Assembly: GCA_902546375.1 (NCBI GenBank)
Contig: CACCJO010000007.1
Location: 1 to 45,096, forward strand
Reading direction: 5' to 3'
DNA from: an uncultured Pelagibacteraceae bacterium
Lineage (GTDB): Bacteria; Pseudomonadota; Alphaproteobacteria; Pelagibacterales; Pelagibacteraceae
Length of the DNA stretch: 45,096 nt
The position numbers were made by a program, and so were the translations under genes. Position 1 is the stretch's first letter. The number at the start of each line of letters is the position of its first letter. Positions 34,713-43,277 of this stretch are shown piece by piece. Under the pieces are notes generated by a model that was given only the letters and a program-made list of their open reading frames with translations, was not told the origin of the DNA and ran no database searches.

Positions 34713-35915
34713 ATGGGTAACTTGATTAATAAAAAAAAAATCTTATTAATAATTTGTGGAGGTATAGCTGCATATAAAAGTCTTGAATTAATCAGACTTT
34801 TAAAAAAGGATGGTGTAATTATAAAAACAATTCTTACTAAAAGTGGTGCTGAATTTGTGACGCCTCTTTCAATTACTTCATTATCTCAATCTAAAGTTTA
34901 TCAGGATCTTTTTAGTATAGAAAATGAGGTAGAAATGGATCATATTAGTCTTTCAAGATGGGCAGATCTCATTTTAATTGCCCCTGCAACAGCTAATACA
35001 ATATCTAAACTTGCTAGTGGAAGTTCAGATGATTTAGCTTCAACTGTTGCTCTTGCCTCAAACAAAAAAATTTTTATTGCTCCTGCAATGAATGTGAGGA
35101 TGTGGGAACATCAATCTACTAAACAAAATATAAGAAAACTAAAAACCTATAACTATGAATTAATTGGCCCTGAAATTGGGGATATGGCATGTGGAGAATA
35201 CGGTGAAGGTAAAATGTCGGAACCAAAAGAGATAATAAATAAGGTTAAAATTTATTTCAAAAATTTAAAACGAAAAAATAAATTAAAGGCAATCGTGACC
35301 GCAGGACCAACCAAAGAGTACATTGATCCAGTAAGATATATATCTAATAAATCAAGTGGTAAACAAGGCTATGAAATTGCGAAATCATTATCAAAAAAGG
35401 GTTTTGAAACAACTCTAATTTCAGGACCAACAAACTTAGAAATAAATAATGATATCAATTTGATCAAAGTTGAAACTGCTGAAGAAATGTTTCAATCGAC
35501 ACTTAAAAGTTTACCAGCCGAAGTTGCAATATTTTCAGCAGCAGTGTGTGATTATAAAGTTAAAGAAATTTCTAAAACAAAAATAAAGAAACAGGATGAA
35601 ATTTGTTTAGATTTGGAAAAAAATGTCGATATTCTTGATTATGTCTCTAATCATAACTCCTTGAGACCAAAACTTGTGGTAGGCTTCGCAGCTGAAACGA
35701 ATGATTTAGAAAAATATGCTAATAAAAAACTAAGTGAAAAAAATTGTGACTGGATAGTTGCAAATGATGTATCAAATAAATCAATTGGTTTTGAGTCAGA
35801 TTTTAATGAAGTATCAATTCTTTATAAAAATAAAAAAATAGAGAGACTTAAATATAAATCTAAATCAGAAATTTCAGATGAATTAGTTGAAAAAATCATT
35901 GATCATCTAAACTAA
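34713..35915 (+). CDS. coaBC: bifunctional phosphopantothenoylcysteine decarboxylase/synthetase
   Basis: Two-step coenzyme A enzyme, 400 residues. The CoaC domain (about 1-180) binds FMN: GGIAAYKSLELIR, His in DHISLSRWADLILIAP, the PAMN motif in IAPAMNVRMW, and the Cys in GDMACGEYGEGKM. The CoaB domain (about 190-400) starts with AIVTAGPTKEYIDPVRYISN and uses CTP to join 4'-phosphopantothenate with cysteine. It starts 8 nt after ubiB, and its stop shares a base with the dut ATG. Confidence 0.97.
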   Translation: MGNLINKKKILLIICGGIAAYKSLELIRLLKKDGVIIKTILTKSGAEFVTPLSITSLSQSKVYQDLFSIENEVEMDHISLSRWADLILIAPATANTISKLASGSSDDLASTVALASNKKIFIAPAMNVRMWEHQSTKQNIRKLKTYNYELIGPEIGDMACGEYGEGKMSEPKEIINKVKIYFKNLKRKNKLKAIVTAGPTKEYIDPVRYISNKSSGKQGYEIAKSLSKKGFETTLISGPTNLEINNDINLIKVETAEEMFQSTLKSLPAEVAIFSAAVCDYKVKEISKTKIKKQDEICLDLEKNVDILDYVSNHNSLRPKLVVGFAAETNDLEKYANKKLSEKNCDWIVANDVSNKSIGFESDFNEVSILYKNKKIERLKYKSKSEISDELVEKIIDHLN

Positions 35916-36352
35916 TGATTAAAGTTTTAGTAAAAAAATTAAAACCTTCTGTAAAATTACCATCATATAAAACTAATGGTGCATCTGGCATGGACCTAAT
36001 GGCATATATAGATAAATCAATTGAATTAAAGCCAGGAGAATCATGCCTAGTGCCAACTGGATTATCAGTTGCATTTCCTAAAGAATATGAAATTCAAATA
36101 AGGCCAAGGTCAGGATTAGCGGCAAAAAGCAATATTAGTGTTTTAAATACACCTGGTACAATTGATAGTGATTATAGAGGAGAAATAAAAGTTATTTTAT
36201 TTAATCATGGTAACAAAAGTTTTAAGATCAATAACAATGATAGAATTGCTCAAATGATTTTAACTCCAGTTATAAAAATGGATCTAGAAGAAACAAATGA
36301 ACTTCCAGATTCAATAAGAGGAACAGGTGGTTTCGGTTCAACTGGTAAATGA
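35915..36352 (+). CDS. dut: dUTP diphosphatase
   Basis: Trimeric dUTPase, 145 residues, which hydrolyses dUTP to dUMP and keeps uracil out of DNA. All five motifs are visible: GASGMDLMA, RPRSGLAAK, NTPGTIDSDYRGEI, RIAQMIL and the C-terminal Gly-rich GTGGFGSTGK. It is linked by a 1-nt overlap (TAATG) to coaBC upstream and a 4-nt overlap (ATGA) to the ThiF-like gene downstream. coaBC-dut is a widely conserved pair. Confidence 0.97.
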   Translation: MIKVLVKKLKPSVKLPSYKTNGASGMDLMAYIDKSIELKPGESCLVPTGLSVAFPKEYEIQIRPRSGLAAKSNISVLNTPGTIDSDYRGEIKVILFNHGNKSFKINNNDRIAQMILTPVIKMDLEETNELPDSIRGTGGFGSTGK

Positions 36353-37086
36353 GAGAAAGTCTTAACAAATCTCAAATTGAAAGATTCTCAAGACAATTAG
36401 TTTTAAAAAATATAGGTGCAAGAGGTCAAAAAAAAATTTTATCCTCTAAAATTTTAATCGTTGGTGTTGGAGGGTTAGGTTGTCCTGCTGCAGAAAATCT
36501 AGTCAGAGCTGGTATTGGAACTATTGGTCTTGTTGATAGTGATATCGTAAATCTTTCCAACATACATAGACAAAGTTTATTTACCTCTAAAGATATAAAA
36601 AAATCAAAAGTTAGTGTAGCCGCAAAAAAACTGAGAGAAATAAATCCATCTACTAAAATTAAAACTTACAAATCAAGACTCAACAAGAATAATATTAAAA
36701 ATATAATTAAAGATTATGAAATAATAATTGATGGTTCAGATAATTTTAAGACAAAATTTTTAATTAATGATTTCTGTGTAAAGTTGAAAAAAAAATTGGT
36801 AACAGGGGCAATCAGTAAATTCGATGGTCATGTATTTACCTTTGATTTTAACGATAAAAAAACAGCTTCTTTAAAAAGTTTCTACCAAGAAAATGAAATT
36901 TCAGACAATGACCTAAATTGTGAATTTGAGGGAGTTCTTGGCACAACTGCATCAATTGTAGGAACAACTCAAGCAAATGAAGCCTTAAAAATGATTATGA
37001 AAATAGGGCAAACTTTAAAAAATCAAATATTAATTATTGATCTTTTAAATCTTAATTTTAGAAAAGTTAAATTTAATAGAAAATAG
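36349..37086 (+). CDS. ThiF/MoeB/HesA-family adenylyltransferase lacking the zinc-site cysteines
   Basis: E1-like adenylating enzyme of 245 residues. It activates the C-terminus of a ubiquitin-like sulfur carrier (ThiS, MoaD or similar). Seen: FSRQLVLKNIGARGQKKI, the nucleotide fold VGVGGLGCPAAENL (38-51), NIHRQSLF (71-78) and DGSDNFKTKFLIND (128-141). The expected Cys-x2-Cys zinc ligands are replaced by LKSFYQ, the C-terminal Cys pair is missing, and only Cys191 (NCEFEGVLG) remains near the catalytic region. No ThiS or MoaD partner is nearby, so the carrier is unknown. It is translationally coupled to dut. Confidence 0.88.
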   Translation: MRESLNKSQIERFSRQLVLKNIGARGQKKILSSKILIVGVGGLGCPAAENLVRAGIGTIGLVDSDIVNLSNIHRQSLFTSKDIKKSKVSVAAKKLREINPSTKIKTYKSRLNKNNIKNIIKDYEIIIDGSDNFKTKFLINDFCVKLKKKLVTGAISKFDGHVFTFDFNDKKTASLKSFYQENEISDNDLNCEFEGVLGTTASIVGTTQANEALKMIMKIGQTLKNQILIIDLLNLNFRKVKFNRK

Positions 37087-37099
37087 GTATAACTCAATA

Positions 37100-37543
37100 A
37101 TGAAAAATTTATATTTTTTAATTTTGCTCTGGATTTTTTTTCCATTAAATGTTTTTGCAAGTGATACTTTTTTTCTTTCATTAAAAAAAAATAAAGTAAA
37201 TGTAAGATATGGTCCAGGGTTTGAGTATCCAATAAAATATATCTATAAAAAAATAAATTTACCTATTAAGCAGATTGATAAGAAAGAAAATTTTAGAAGG
37301 ATTATTGATCTCAAAAATAATAGTGGATGGATACATGTCTCTCAACTCAAAAAGGTAAATTCTTTAATACCAAAGATCGATAAAATTCTGTTTAGCAAGC
37401 CAACAAATTTTTCAAAACCTTTAGCAAAAATAGAAAAGGGTAGAGTTTTGTTAATACAGAATTGTAATGATGATTGGTGTAAGGTGAAAACTGGAAACTT
37501 TAAGGGTTGGGTTAAAATAGAAGATTCCTGGGGTGTGAATTAA
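37100..37543 (+). CDS. secreted SH3-domain protein
   Basis: A 147-residue exported protein with a signal peptide (MKNLYFLILLWIFFPLNVFA) and two SH3-like repeats. Repeat one: NVRYGPGFEYPIKYIYKK to GWIHVSQL. Repeat two: FSKPLAKIEKGRVLLI to WCKVKTGNFKGWVK. Bacterial SH3 domains of this kind often bind peptidoglycan or act in envelope maintenance; the role here is inferred. It is last in the ubiE operon, 13 nt after the ThiF-like gene. No terminator hairpin is seen after it, only a T-run near 37561. Confidence 0.88.
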   Translation: MKNLYFLILLWIFFPLNVFASDTFFLSLKKNKVNVRYGPGFEYPIKYIYKKINLPIKQIDKKENFRRIIDLKNNSGWIHVSQLKKVNSLIPKIDKILFSKPTNFSKPLAKIEKGRVLLIQNCNDDWCKVKTGNFKGWVKIEDSWGVN

Positions 37544-37579
37544 TCTTAATCTATTTGACTTGTTTTTTTTAATGTTAAA

Positions 37580-37759
37580 CTACTTTTGTTGTTCACAAAC
37601 ATCCTTGATTACAGGAGCATTCGCACAATCTAAACATTTTGTTTTCTGAACAATACAACCATCATCAAGAACTTCAACATCAACAATTTTATCACACTTG
37701 GAACAAGTTGAAGAAATTGTTAGTCCACATTTTTTACAGTTATAATTTTCTGTTTGCAT
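37580..37759 (-). CDS. small cysteine-rich zinc-ribbon-like protein
   Basis: A 59-residue protein with three Cys-x2-Cys pairs (Cys8/11, 19/22 and 42/45) and lone Cys35 and Cys55, ending in CEQQK. It probably binds one or two zinc ions in zinc-ribbon folds. No family is recognised with certainty. I use the ATG at 37759; an ATG at 37777 would add MISFFS and is possible. It is the last of three leftward genes behind katG. The upstream gap holds a pair of direct repeats and a Fur-box-like site. Confidence 0.7.
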   Translation of the reverse strand: MQTENYNCKKCGLTISSTCSKCDKIVDVEVLDDGCIVQKTKCLDCANAPVIKDVCEQQK

Positions 37760-37805
37760 GGAAAAAAAACTAATCATAAATAAATTTATTTCAATAATTA
37801 TCTGT

Positions 37806-37824
37806 GCGAATGATTATTATTATC
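37806..37824 (-). promoter_or_regulatory. Fur-box-like site upstream of the zinc-ribbon gene
   Basis: GATAATAATAATCATTCGC on the minus strand matches the E. coli Fur box at 16 of 19 positions. In this A+T-rich DNA some matches occur by chance. Part of it, TAATCATTCGCA, recurs 30 bp away as a direct repeat (37805-37816 and 37835-37846). It lies about 50-70 bp before the gene start. Confidence 0.35.
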
Positions 37825-37878
37825 GAATTTTTTTTGCGAATGATTACTAATTGCTTTTTTTTGAGGTATTCGATCTAA

Positions 37879-38118
37879 TTATCTTTTGGATTTACTTGTC
37901 CACCATTTATCTAAAATAAAATACCAAATTGAATTTGCAATTGGTTCAACAATTGCATCTGTCAGTGCAATTTTAAAAGACACATCTGCTACAATCATTA
38001 AAACTGTAATCGCAATTGCAAAGTGTCCAATTGTATAAATTACAGTTCTAAGTAAGGAACCTTTATTATTTTGATAAATATTTTGGGATGCTTGAAATAT
38101 TCCTTTAGTAATTTCCAT
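37879..38118 (-). CDS. DUF2061 membrane protein
   Basis: A 79-residue protein with two hydrophobic segments (about 25-43 and 46-67). The sequence RTVIYTIGHFAIAITVLMIVADVSFKIAL, followed by DAIVEPIANSIWYFILDKWW, matches the DUF2061 family, small membrane proteins of unknown function. It shares its first base with the last base of the upstream hydroxylase-like gene stop, so it is translationally coupled. It may serve the same local pathway as its neighbour, but nothing in the sequence tells which. Confidence 0.85.
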   Translation of the reverse strand: MEITKGIFQASQNIYQNNKGSLLRTVIYTIGHFAIAITVLMIVADVSFKIALTDAIVEPIANSIWYFILDKWWTSKSKR

Positions 38119-38714
38119 TAGTTTTTAAAAGGACTCTCAAGAACACAAGCCACAAGGTGTATTCTAGCCTGTTCACCTCCATTAAAAAAATTATGATATT
38201 TAGTATTATTTGTAATCCAAACTTTCCCGTCTGCGGGTAAATGTTTAGCGACATTCTCTATAACCATTGAGCACCCTTTATTTGTGATTATAGGCACATG
38301 AAGCCTACATTCTGGATCTTTGTGCCAACTCAAAGTTGATCTAGGCTCTTTTAATAAAAGCCTTACCCTTCCCAATTTAAATCTCTTACTTAGAACTTTG
38401 TAAACTTCAGCAAAGTATGTATTTTCAAATTCAGGTATTAATTGTGTGTATTTAGACTCATCTATATCAACATCTCTTGAAACCTCTTTTCCAGTTTCAT
38501 CTGCGATTGTCCAATATTTTCCTCTGATATTACTCCCTTCAATCGAGCTCTTATCGTTTGGAATTTGGTTTAATGGAATTGCACCAAAATGTGTAACACC
38601 TGGTGTATTAAATTTTTTTAATTTCAAAATTTTATCTAAGTCATTCTTTAACTTTGAAATGTCAAAATTTAAATTTGGAACTTCGTAGAAATCCTCAAAA
38701 TTTGCTGTTGCCAT
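38118..38714 (-). CDS. aspartyl/asparaginyl beta-hydroxylase-family protein
   Basis: A 198-residue protein of the cupin-like 2-oxoglutarate/Fe(II) oxygenase group. The metal site is His131-x-Asp133 (STLSWHKDPECRLHVPI) and His174 (KYHNFFNGGEQARIHLV), with Arg184 as the likely 2-oxoglutarate anchor. It is cytosolic, with no signal peptide. The target could be a protein side chain or a small molecule. It lies 23 nt downstream of katG on the same strand and is coupled to DUF2061, a set that suggests iron and oxygen-related context. Confidence 0.87.
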   Translation of the reverse strand: MATANFEDFYEVPNLNFDISKLKNDLDKILKLKKFNTPGVTHFGAIPLNQIPNDKSSIEGSNIRGKYWTIADETGKEVSRDVDIDESKYTQLIPEFENTYFAEVYKVLSKRFKLGRVRLLLKEPRSTLSWHKDPECRLHVPIITNKGCSMVIENVAKHLPADGKVWITNNTKYHNFFNGGEQARIHLVACVLESPFKN

Positions 38715-38737
38715 ATAACTTTATCTTTTTTTTAAAT

Positions 38738-40975
38738 TTAATTTAGTTTCAAATCAAATCGATCAGAATTCATAACTTTTACCCATGCAGCTATAAAATC
38801 TTTAACAAATTTTTCACTTGAGTCCTCACAAGCATAAACTTCTGCAAGAGCTCTTAATTGAGAATTTGAACCAAAAATCAAATCAACTCTTGTTGCTTTC
38901 CATTTAGTTTTTTGAGTTTTCCTGTCTTTTCCAACAAAAGTTTGTTCTGATTTATCTTCCTCTTTCCATGTAGTATTCATGTCTAATAGATTTACGAAAT
39001 AATCGTTAGTAAGAGAACCAGGTTTATTTGTAAAAACGCCATAATTTGAACCATCATAGTTAGTATTTAAAACTCTCATACCGCCTATAAGTGCTGTCAT
39101 TTCTGGTGCAGTCAGACCCATTAGTTGTGCTTTATCAACCAATTTTTCTTCTGCTGAGACATTTGAAGCGCCTCCATTTAGATAGTTTCTAAAACCATCT
39201 GCCTGAGGCTCAAGAAGACCAAAAGAATGAATATCAGTTTGATCTTGTCTTGCATCTCCTCTGCCTGCTGAAAATGGAACATTAACTTTATGTCCTGCCT
39301 TTTTAGCAGCCATCTCAATACCAACACCACCTGCTAATACAATTAAGTCTGCCATTGATACACTTTTCTTTTTATTATCAAATTGATCTTTAATTTTATT
39401 TAAAGCTTTAACCACAGTTGATAGTTTCTTAGGATTATTCACAGTCCAGCTTTTTTGTGGTTCTAGCATTATTCTTGCACCGTTTGCACCACCTCTTTTA
39501 TCTGATCCTCTAAAAGTTGAAGCTGATGCCCATGCAGTAGAAACTAAATCTGAAATTGATATTTTTGATTTAGAAATTTTGTTTTTTAAATCTTTAATAT
39601 CTTTTGATTTAAGTTTGTACTTTGGTTTATCAATTGGATCTTGCCAAATTAATTGCTCTTTTGGAACTTCATTACCTAAGTAACAGACTCTTGGACCCAT
39701 GTCTCTGTGAGTTAATTTAAACCATGCCCGAGCAAACGCATCGTGAAACTCTTTAGGGTTTTGATGAAAATGCTTTGTAATTGGTCCATAACTTGGATCA
39801 ACTTTCATTGATATATCTGTTGTTTGCATCATTGGTGGGTGAAGCACTCCTTTTTGGTGCGCATCAGGAACCATTTTAATATTTTGGCCATTTTTCTTTG
39901 GAGTCCACTGATGAGCTCCTGCCGGACTTTTTGTTAGTTCCCAATCATGGCCATATAAACAATCTAAATAACCCATATCCCACTTAGTAGGATTTTGAGT
40001 CCAAGCACCCTCGATACCACTACTTATTGTATCGGCACCTTTTCCAGATTTATATCCACTGTTCCATCCAGTAGATTGATCTTGAAGTTTTGAAGCTTCC
40101 GGATCTGGACCTTTGAATGACTCTGATGCTGCTCCATGAGATTTACCAAATGTATGACCACCAGCCACTAAAGCTGCTGTTTCATAATCGTTCATAGCCA
40201 TTCTTCCAAATGTCTCTCTGATGTCATGTGCTGCTAGTAATGGATCTGGATTTGCGTCTGGACCTTGTGGATTCACATAAATCAAACCCATGTGAGAAGC
40301 ACCTAACGGCTGCTCTAAATCTCTTTTTCCACTGTATCGCGCCACACCTAGCATTTCTTTTTCTGAACCCCAATAAATATCATCCTCTGGTTCCCAGATA
40401 TCAGTTCTACCTGCACCAAAACCAAAAGTTTTAAACCCCATAGAGTCTAATGCAACGTTTCCAACTAATATAAATAAATCAGCCCATGAAATCTTTTTTC
40501 CATACTTTTTTTTGATTGGCCATAACAGTAATCTAGCTTTATCTAAATTAACGTTATCCGGCCATGAATTAAGCGGAGCAAATCTTTGATTACCTGTACC
40601 TGCACCACCTCTACCATCACCTGTCCTATAAGTTCCTGCAGCGTGCCAAGCCAATCGTATGAATAGAGGACCATAATGACCATAGTCTGCAGGCCACCAT
40701 TCTTGTGAGTCTGTCATTAATTTTTTTAAATCTTTTTTTAGCGCTTTGTAATTAAGTTTTTTAAATTCTTTTGCGTAATTAAATTTTTTATCCATAGGGT
40801 TGGATAAATCAGAATGCTGGCTAAGAATTTTTAGATTCAAACTATTTGGCCAGAAATCTCTTACTGTTTGACCTCTCCCTGCAGAAAACTTTGCAGGTGT
40901 GCCTGCTCCTGTAAAAGGACATTTGCTTAACTCATTAGCTTTAAAAGATTTATTTTTAAAATTTTCAGTACTCAT
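38738..40975 (-). CDS. katG: catalase-peroxidase
   Basis: Bifunctional heme catalase-peroxidase, 745 residues, typical full length with two peroxidase-like halves. Active-site Arg107, Trp110 and His111 are in [19 protein letters not shown]. The Tyr for the Met-Tyr-Trp adduct is in [11 protein letters not shown] and the proximal His in [14 protein letters not shown]. No signal peptide, so cytosolic. The promoter carries an Irr-box-like dyad between its -35 and -10, consistent with iron- or peroxide-linked control by the adjacent irr. The presence of katG makes this lineage self-sufficient for H2O2 removal, a trait that varies among streamlined marine bacteria. Confidence 0.98.
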   Translation of the reverse strand: MSTENFKNKSFKANELSKCPFTGAGTPAKFSAGRGQTVRDFWPNSLNLKILSQHSDLSNPMDKKFNYAKEFKKLNYKALKKDLKKLMTDSQEWWPADYGHYGPLFIRLAWHAAGTYRTGDGRGGAGTGNQRFAPLNSWPDNVNLDKARLLLWPIKKKYGKKISWADLFILVGNVALDSMGFKTFGFGAGRTDIWEPEDDIYWGSEKEMLGVARYSGKRDLEQPLGASHMGLIYVNPQGPDANPDPLLAAHDIRETFGRMAMNDYETAALVAGGHTFGKSHGAASESFKGPDPEASKLQDQSTGWNSGYKSGKGADTISSGIEGAWTQNPTKWDMGYLDCLYGHDWELTKSPAGAHQWTPKKNGQNIKMVPDAHQKGVLHPPMMQTTDISMKVDPSYGPITKHFHQNPKEFHDAFARAWFKLTHRDMGPRVCYLGNEVPKEQLIWQDPIDKPKYKLKSKDIKDLKNKISKSKISISDLVSTAWASASTFRGSDKRGGANGARIMLEPQKSWTVNNPKKLSTVVKALNKIKDQFDNKKKSVSMADLIVLAGGVGIEMAAKKAGHKVNVPFSAGRGDARQDQTDIHSFGLLEPQADGFRNYLNGGASNVSAEEKLVDKAQLMGLTAPEMTALIGGMRVLNTNYDGSNYGVFTNKPGSLTNDYFVNLLDMNTTWKEEDKSEQTFVGKDRKTQKTKWKATRVDLIFGSNSQLRALAEVYACEDSSEKFVKDFIAAWVKVMNSDRFDLKLN

Positions 40976-41008
40976 TTACTCCCCATGGTTAAAATTGAAT
41001 ATGAGTGT

Positions 41009-41037
41009 AGTTTATAATGGTTCTAAACAACTGTCAA
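41009..41037 (-). promoter_or_regulatory. katG promoter
   Basis: A perfect -35 TTGACA (41037-41032) and a -10 TAAACT (41014-41009) with a 17-bp spacer; TATAAA two bases upstream is an alternative -10. The spacer contains the Irr-box-like dyad, so a bound regulator would block polymerase. Confidence 0.55.
41011..41027. promoter_or_regulatory. Irr-box-like dyad in the katG promoter
   Basis: On the minus strand TTTAGAA-CCA-TTATAAA, one mismatch from the TTTAGAA-N3-TTCTAAA iron-control element of alphaproteobacteria. The 12-bp segment TTCTAAACAACT (plus strand, 41021-41032) is identical to one before irr. Confidence 0.55.
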
Positions 41038-41070
41038 TTGGTTAATAATGACGCTCAGTAAATTGACGAA

Positions 41071-41469
41071 CTAATCTTCAAGTTTGACTAGAACCTCGAT
41101 GGATTTGATTTTCTTCCCATCAATTTTTCTTTTTATATTTATAGGTCCTACATCAGAATTTTCTAAATCAATTAATTTACCATCTTTCAAATTATAAAAA
41201 TGATGATGATCTGTAGTATTTGTGTCAAAATAAGTTTGGTTTGAATTTACTGGGATTTGCTTTAAATACCCTTTTTTTTCAAAAGCATGTACTGTGTTAT
41301 AGATTGTTGCTAAGGATATTTTACTATCTATTTTATCTTTAATCTTTCTCTCTAATTCATTTATTGTAAAATGAAATGTCTTTTCAGTATTAAACAAAAC
41401 TTCGCATATTTGGAGTCTTTGTTTAGTAGGTCTTAATCCAGAATTTCTTAATTTATCTATATATTTCAC
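41071..41469 (-). CDS. irr: iron response regulator Irr (Fur superfamily)
   Basis: Fur-superfamily repressor of 132 residues. The N-terminal winged helix (GLRPTKQRLQICEVLF, SLATIYNTVHAFEKKGYLKQ) is followed by TYFDTNTTDHHHFYNL, where His88-His90 match the Irr His cluster (Irr proteins read TYFDTN...THHHH) rather than the zinc sites of Fur or PerR. No N-terminal heme motif (GCPWHD) is present. The position next to fabA-fabB-fabI is the typical alphaproteobacterial irr locus. Irr represses or activates genes under low iron by sensing heme; here katG is the likely target. An Irr-box-like dyad lies before its own start. Confidence 0.9.
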   Translation of the reverse strand: MKYIDKLRNSGLRPTKQRLQICEVLFNTEKTFHFTINELERKIKDKIDSKISLATIYNTVHAFEKKGYLKQIPVNSNQTYFDTNTTDHHHFYNLKDGKLIDLENSDVGPINIKRKIDGKKIKSIEVLVKLED

Positions 41470-41487
41470 TATTTAAGCAAATTGTTA

Positions 41488-41504
41488 GTTAAAATTATTC
41501 TAAA
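41488..41504. promoter_or_regulatory. Irr-box-like dyad between irr and fabA
   Basis: On the minus strand TTTAGAA-TAA-TTTTAAC, a perfect left arm and a poorer right arm (two mismatches from the 7-3-7 element). It contains part of the same 12-bp repeat found before katG (41498-41509). It sits 19 bp upstream of irr and 60 bp upstream of fabA, just before TATAAT (41512-41517), so it could act on both genes. Confidence 0.5.
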
Positions 41505-41563
41505 CAACTATTATAATTATATTATATAGTTACAAAATCAAGTAAATAAGAGTATTCAATTTT

Positions 41564-42064
41564 ATGAAAAAAAACTCTTACTCATATGATGAACTAATAA
41601 ATTGTGGTGAGGGGAAACTATTTGGTCCTGGTAATGCTAAATTACCTCTTCCACCAATGCTTATGTTTGATAGAATTACAGAAATTAATGATGATAAAGG
41701 AGCTTTTAAAAAAGGTTTATTAAAAGCTGAGCTAGATATTAAAAATGATCTTTGGTTTTTTAATTGTCATTTTAAAGAAGATCCTGTGATGCCAGGATGT
41801 TTAGGTTTGGATGCTATGTGGCAGTTAGTCGGCTTTTTTTTAGGTTGGAAAGGAAATCCTGGCAAAGGGAGAGCTTTAGGAGTTGGTACTGTTAAATTTA
41901 CAGGTGAGGTTTTAAAAAGTGTTAAACATGTTAGATATGAAATAGATATGAAAAAAATTATGTCGCCTGGAGGAACAACTGTCGGGCTTGCTAATGGCGT
42001 TTTACTAGCTGATGAAAAAAAAATATATTCAGCTGATAATTTAAAAGTAGGATTGTTTAAATAA
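41564..42064 (+). CDS. fabA: 3-hydroxydecanoyl-ACP dehydratase/isomerase
   Basis: FabA, 166 residues, the hotdog enzyme that dehydrates 3-hydroxydecanoyl-ACP and isomerises trans-2- to cis-3-decenoyl-ACP, thereby starting unsaturated fatty acid synthesis. Active-site His69 is in [15 protein letters not shown] and Asp83 in [11 protein letters not shown], as in E. coli (His70, Asp84). Its stop shares a base with the fabB ATG. It is divergent from irr, with a shared 94-bp gap holding the Irr-like dyad. Confidence 0.98.
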   Translation: MKKNSYSYDELINCGEGKLFGPGNAKLPLPPMLMFDRITEINDDKGAFKKGLLKAELDIKNDLWFFNCHFKEDPVMPGCLGLDAMWQLVGFFLGWKGNPGKGRALGVGTVKFTGEVLKSVKHVRYEIDMKKIMSPGGTTVGLANGVLLADEKKIYSADNLKVGLFK

Positions 42065-43275
42065 TGAGGAGAGTAGTGATAACTGGTTTGGGAGTTGTAT
42101 CTTGTCTAGGTAATAATCAAAATGAAGTATATCAATCATTATTAAACTCTAAATCAGGAATTTCTTTTGCAGAGGAATACAAAGAACATAATTTAAAAAG
42201 CCATGTCCATGGTAAACCAAATATCAAACTTGAGGACCATATAGATAGAAAAACTATAAGATTTATGGGTTCTGGATCAGCTTATAATTATATAGCTATG
42301 AAAGAAGCAATTAAAGATTCTGGCTTAGAAGAAAAGGATGTTAGTAATTTTAAAACAGGAATTGTGATGGGATCAGGTGGTCCTTCAATTGAAAATGTAA
42401 TTTTAGCAGCAGATAAAACGCGTGCAAAAACACCAAAACTTATGGGCCCTTTTATTGTACCAAGAACAATGGCAAGTACTGCTTCTGCTACACTTGCAGT
42501 TCCATTTAAAATTAGGGGGACTAACTACACAATGAGTTCAGCTTGTGCAACCAGTGGACACTGTATTGGAAATTCTATGGAGCTAATTCAATTGGGTAAA
42601 CAAGATATTGTTTTTGCTGGTGGAAGTGAAGAAATACACTGGGCAATGACTGCAATGTTTGATGCGATGACTGCTTTGTCATCGAAATATAATGATACTC
42701 CTGAGACTGCATCAAGAGCATATGACAAAACAAGAGACGGTTTTGTAATTGCTGGAGGTGGTGGAGTTTTGGTACTTGAAGAGTATGAACACGCTAAATC
42801 AAGAGGAGCAAAAATTTATGCAGAGTTAACTGGCTATGGAGCAACTTCAGACGGCTATGATATGGTAGCGCCATCAGGTGAGGGAGCAGTAAGATGTATG
42901 AAAATGGCCATGGCGACAGCAAAAAATAAAATTGATTATATAAACACTCATGGAACATCTACTCCTGTTGGAGATATTACAGAATTAAATGCTGTGAAAG
43001 AGACTTTTGGATCAGAAATTCCAAAAATTAGTTCAACTAAATCTCTTTCAGGACATCCATTAGGGGCAGCATCTGTTCATGAAGCGATCTATTGTTTAAT
43101 TATGATGAAAAATAATTTTATTGCAGGTTCGGCAAATATTAATGAAATGGATGATGAGGCTAAAAAATTTCCAATAGTCGCCAAAACTGAAACGGGAGTA
43201 ACTTTGAACACAGTTATGTCAAACAGTTTTGGGTTCGGTGGAACTAATGCAGCTTTAATTTTCGAAAAGGTTTAG
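42064..43275 (+). CDS. fabB: beta-ketoacyl-ACP synthase I
   Basis: Condensing enzyme FabB, 403 residues, which elongates the cis-decenoyl product of FabA. The catalytic triad is Cys161 ([13 protein letters not shown]), His in [11 protein letters not shown] and His in [12 protein letters not shown]; the C-terminal [10 protein letters not shown] loop is intact. It is coupled to fabA by a 1-nt overlap (TAATG) and followed 2 nt later by fabI, giving a complete fabA-fabB-fabI unsaturated-fatty-acid operon. Confidence 0.98.
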   Translation: MRRVVITGLGVVSCLGNNQNEVYQSLLNSKSGISFAEEYKEHNLKSHVHGKPNIKLEDHIDRKTIRFMGSGSAYNYIAMKEAIKDSGLEEKDVSNFKTGIVMGSGGPSIENVILAADKTRAKTPKLMGPFIVPRTMASTASATLAVPFKIRGTNYTMSSACATSGHCIGNSMELIQLGKQDIVFAGGSEEIHWAMTAMFDAMTALSSKYNDTPETASRAYDKTRDGFVIAGGGGVLVLEEYEHAKSRGAKIYAELTGYGATSDGYDMVAPSGEGAVRCMKMAMATAKNKIDYINTHGTSTPVGDITELNAVKETFGSEIPKISSTKSLSGHPLGAASVHEAIYCLIMMKNNFIAGSANINEMDDEAKKFPIVAKTETGVTLNTVMSNSFGFGGTNAALIFEKV

Positions 43276-43277
43276 TT

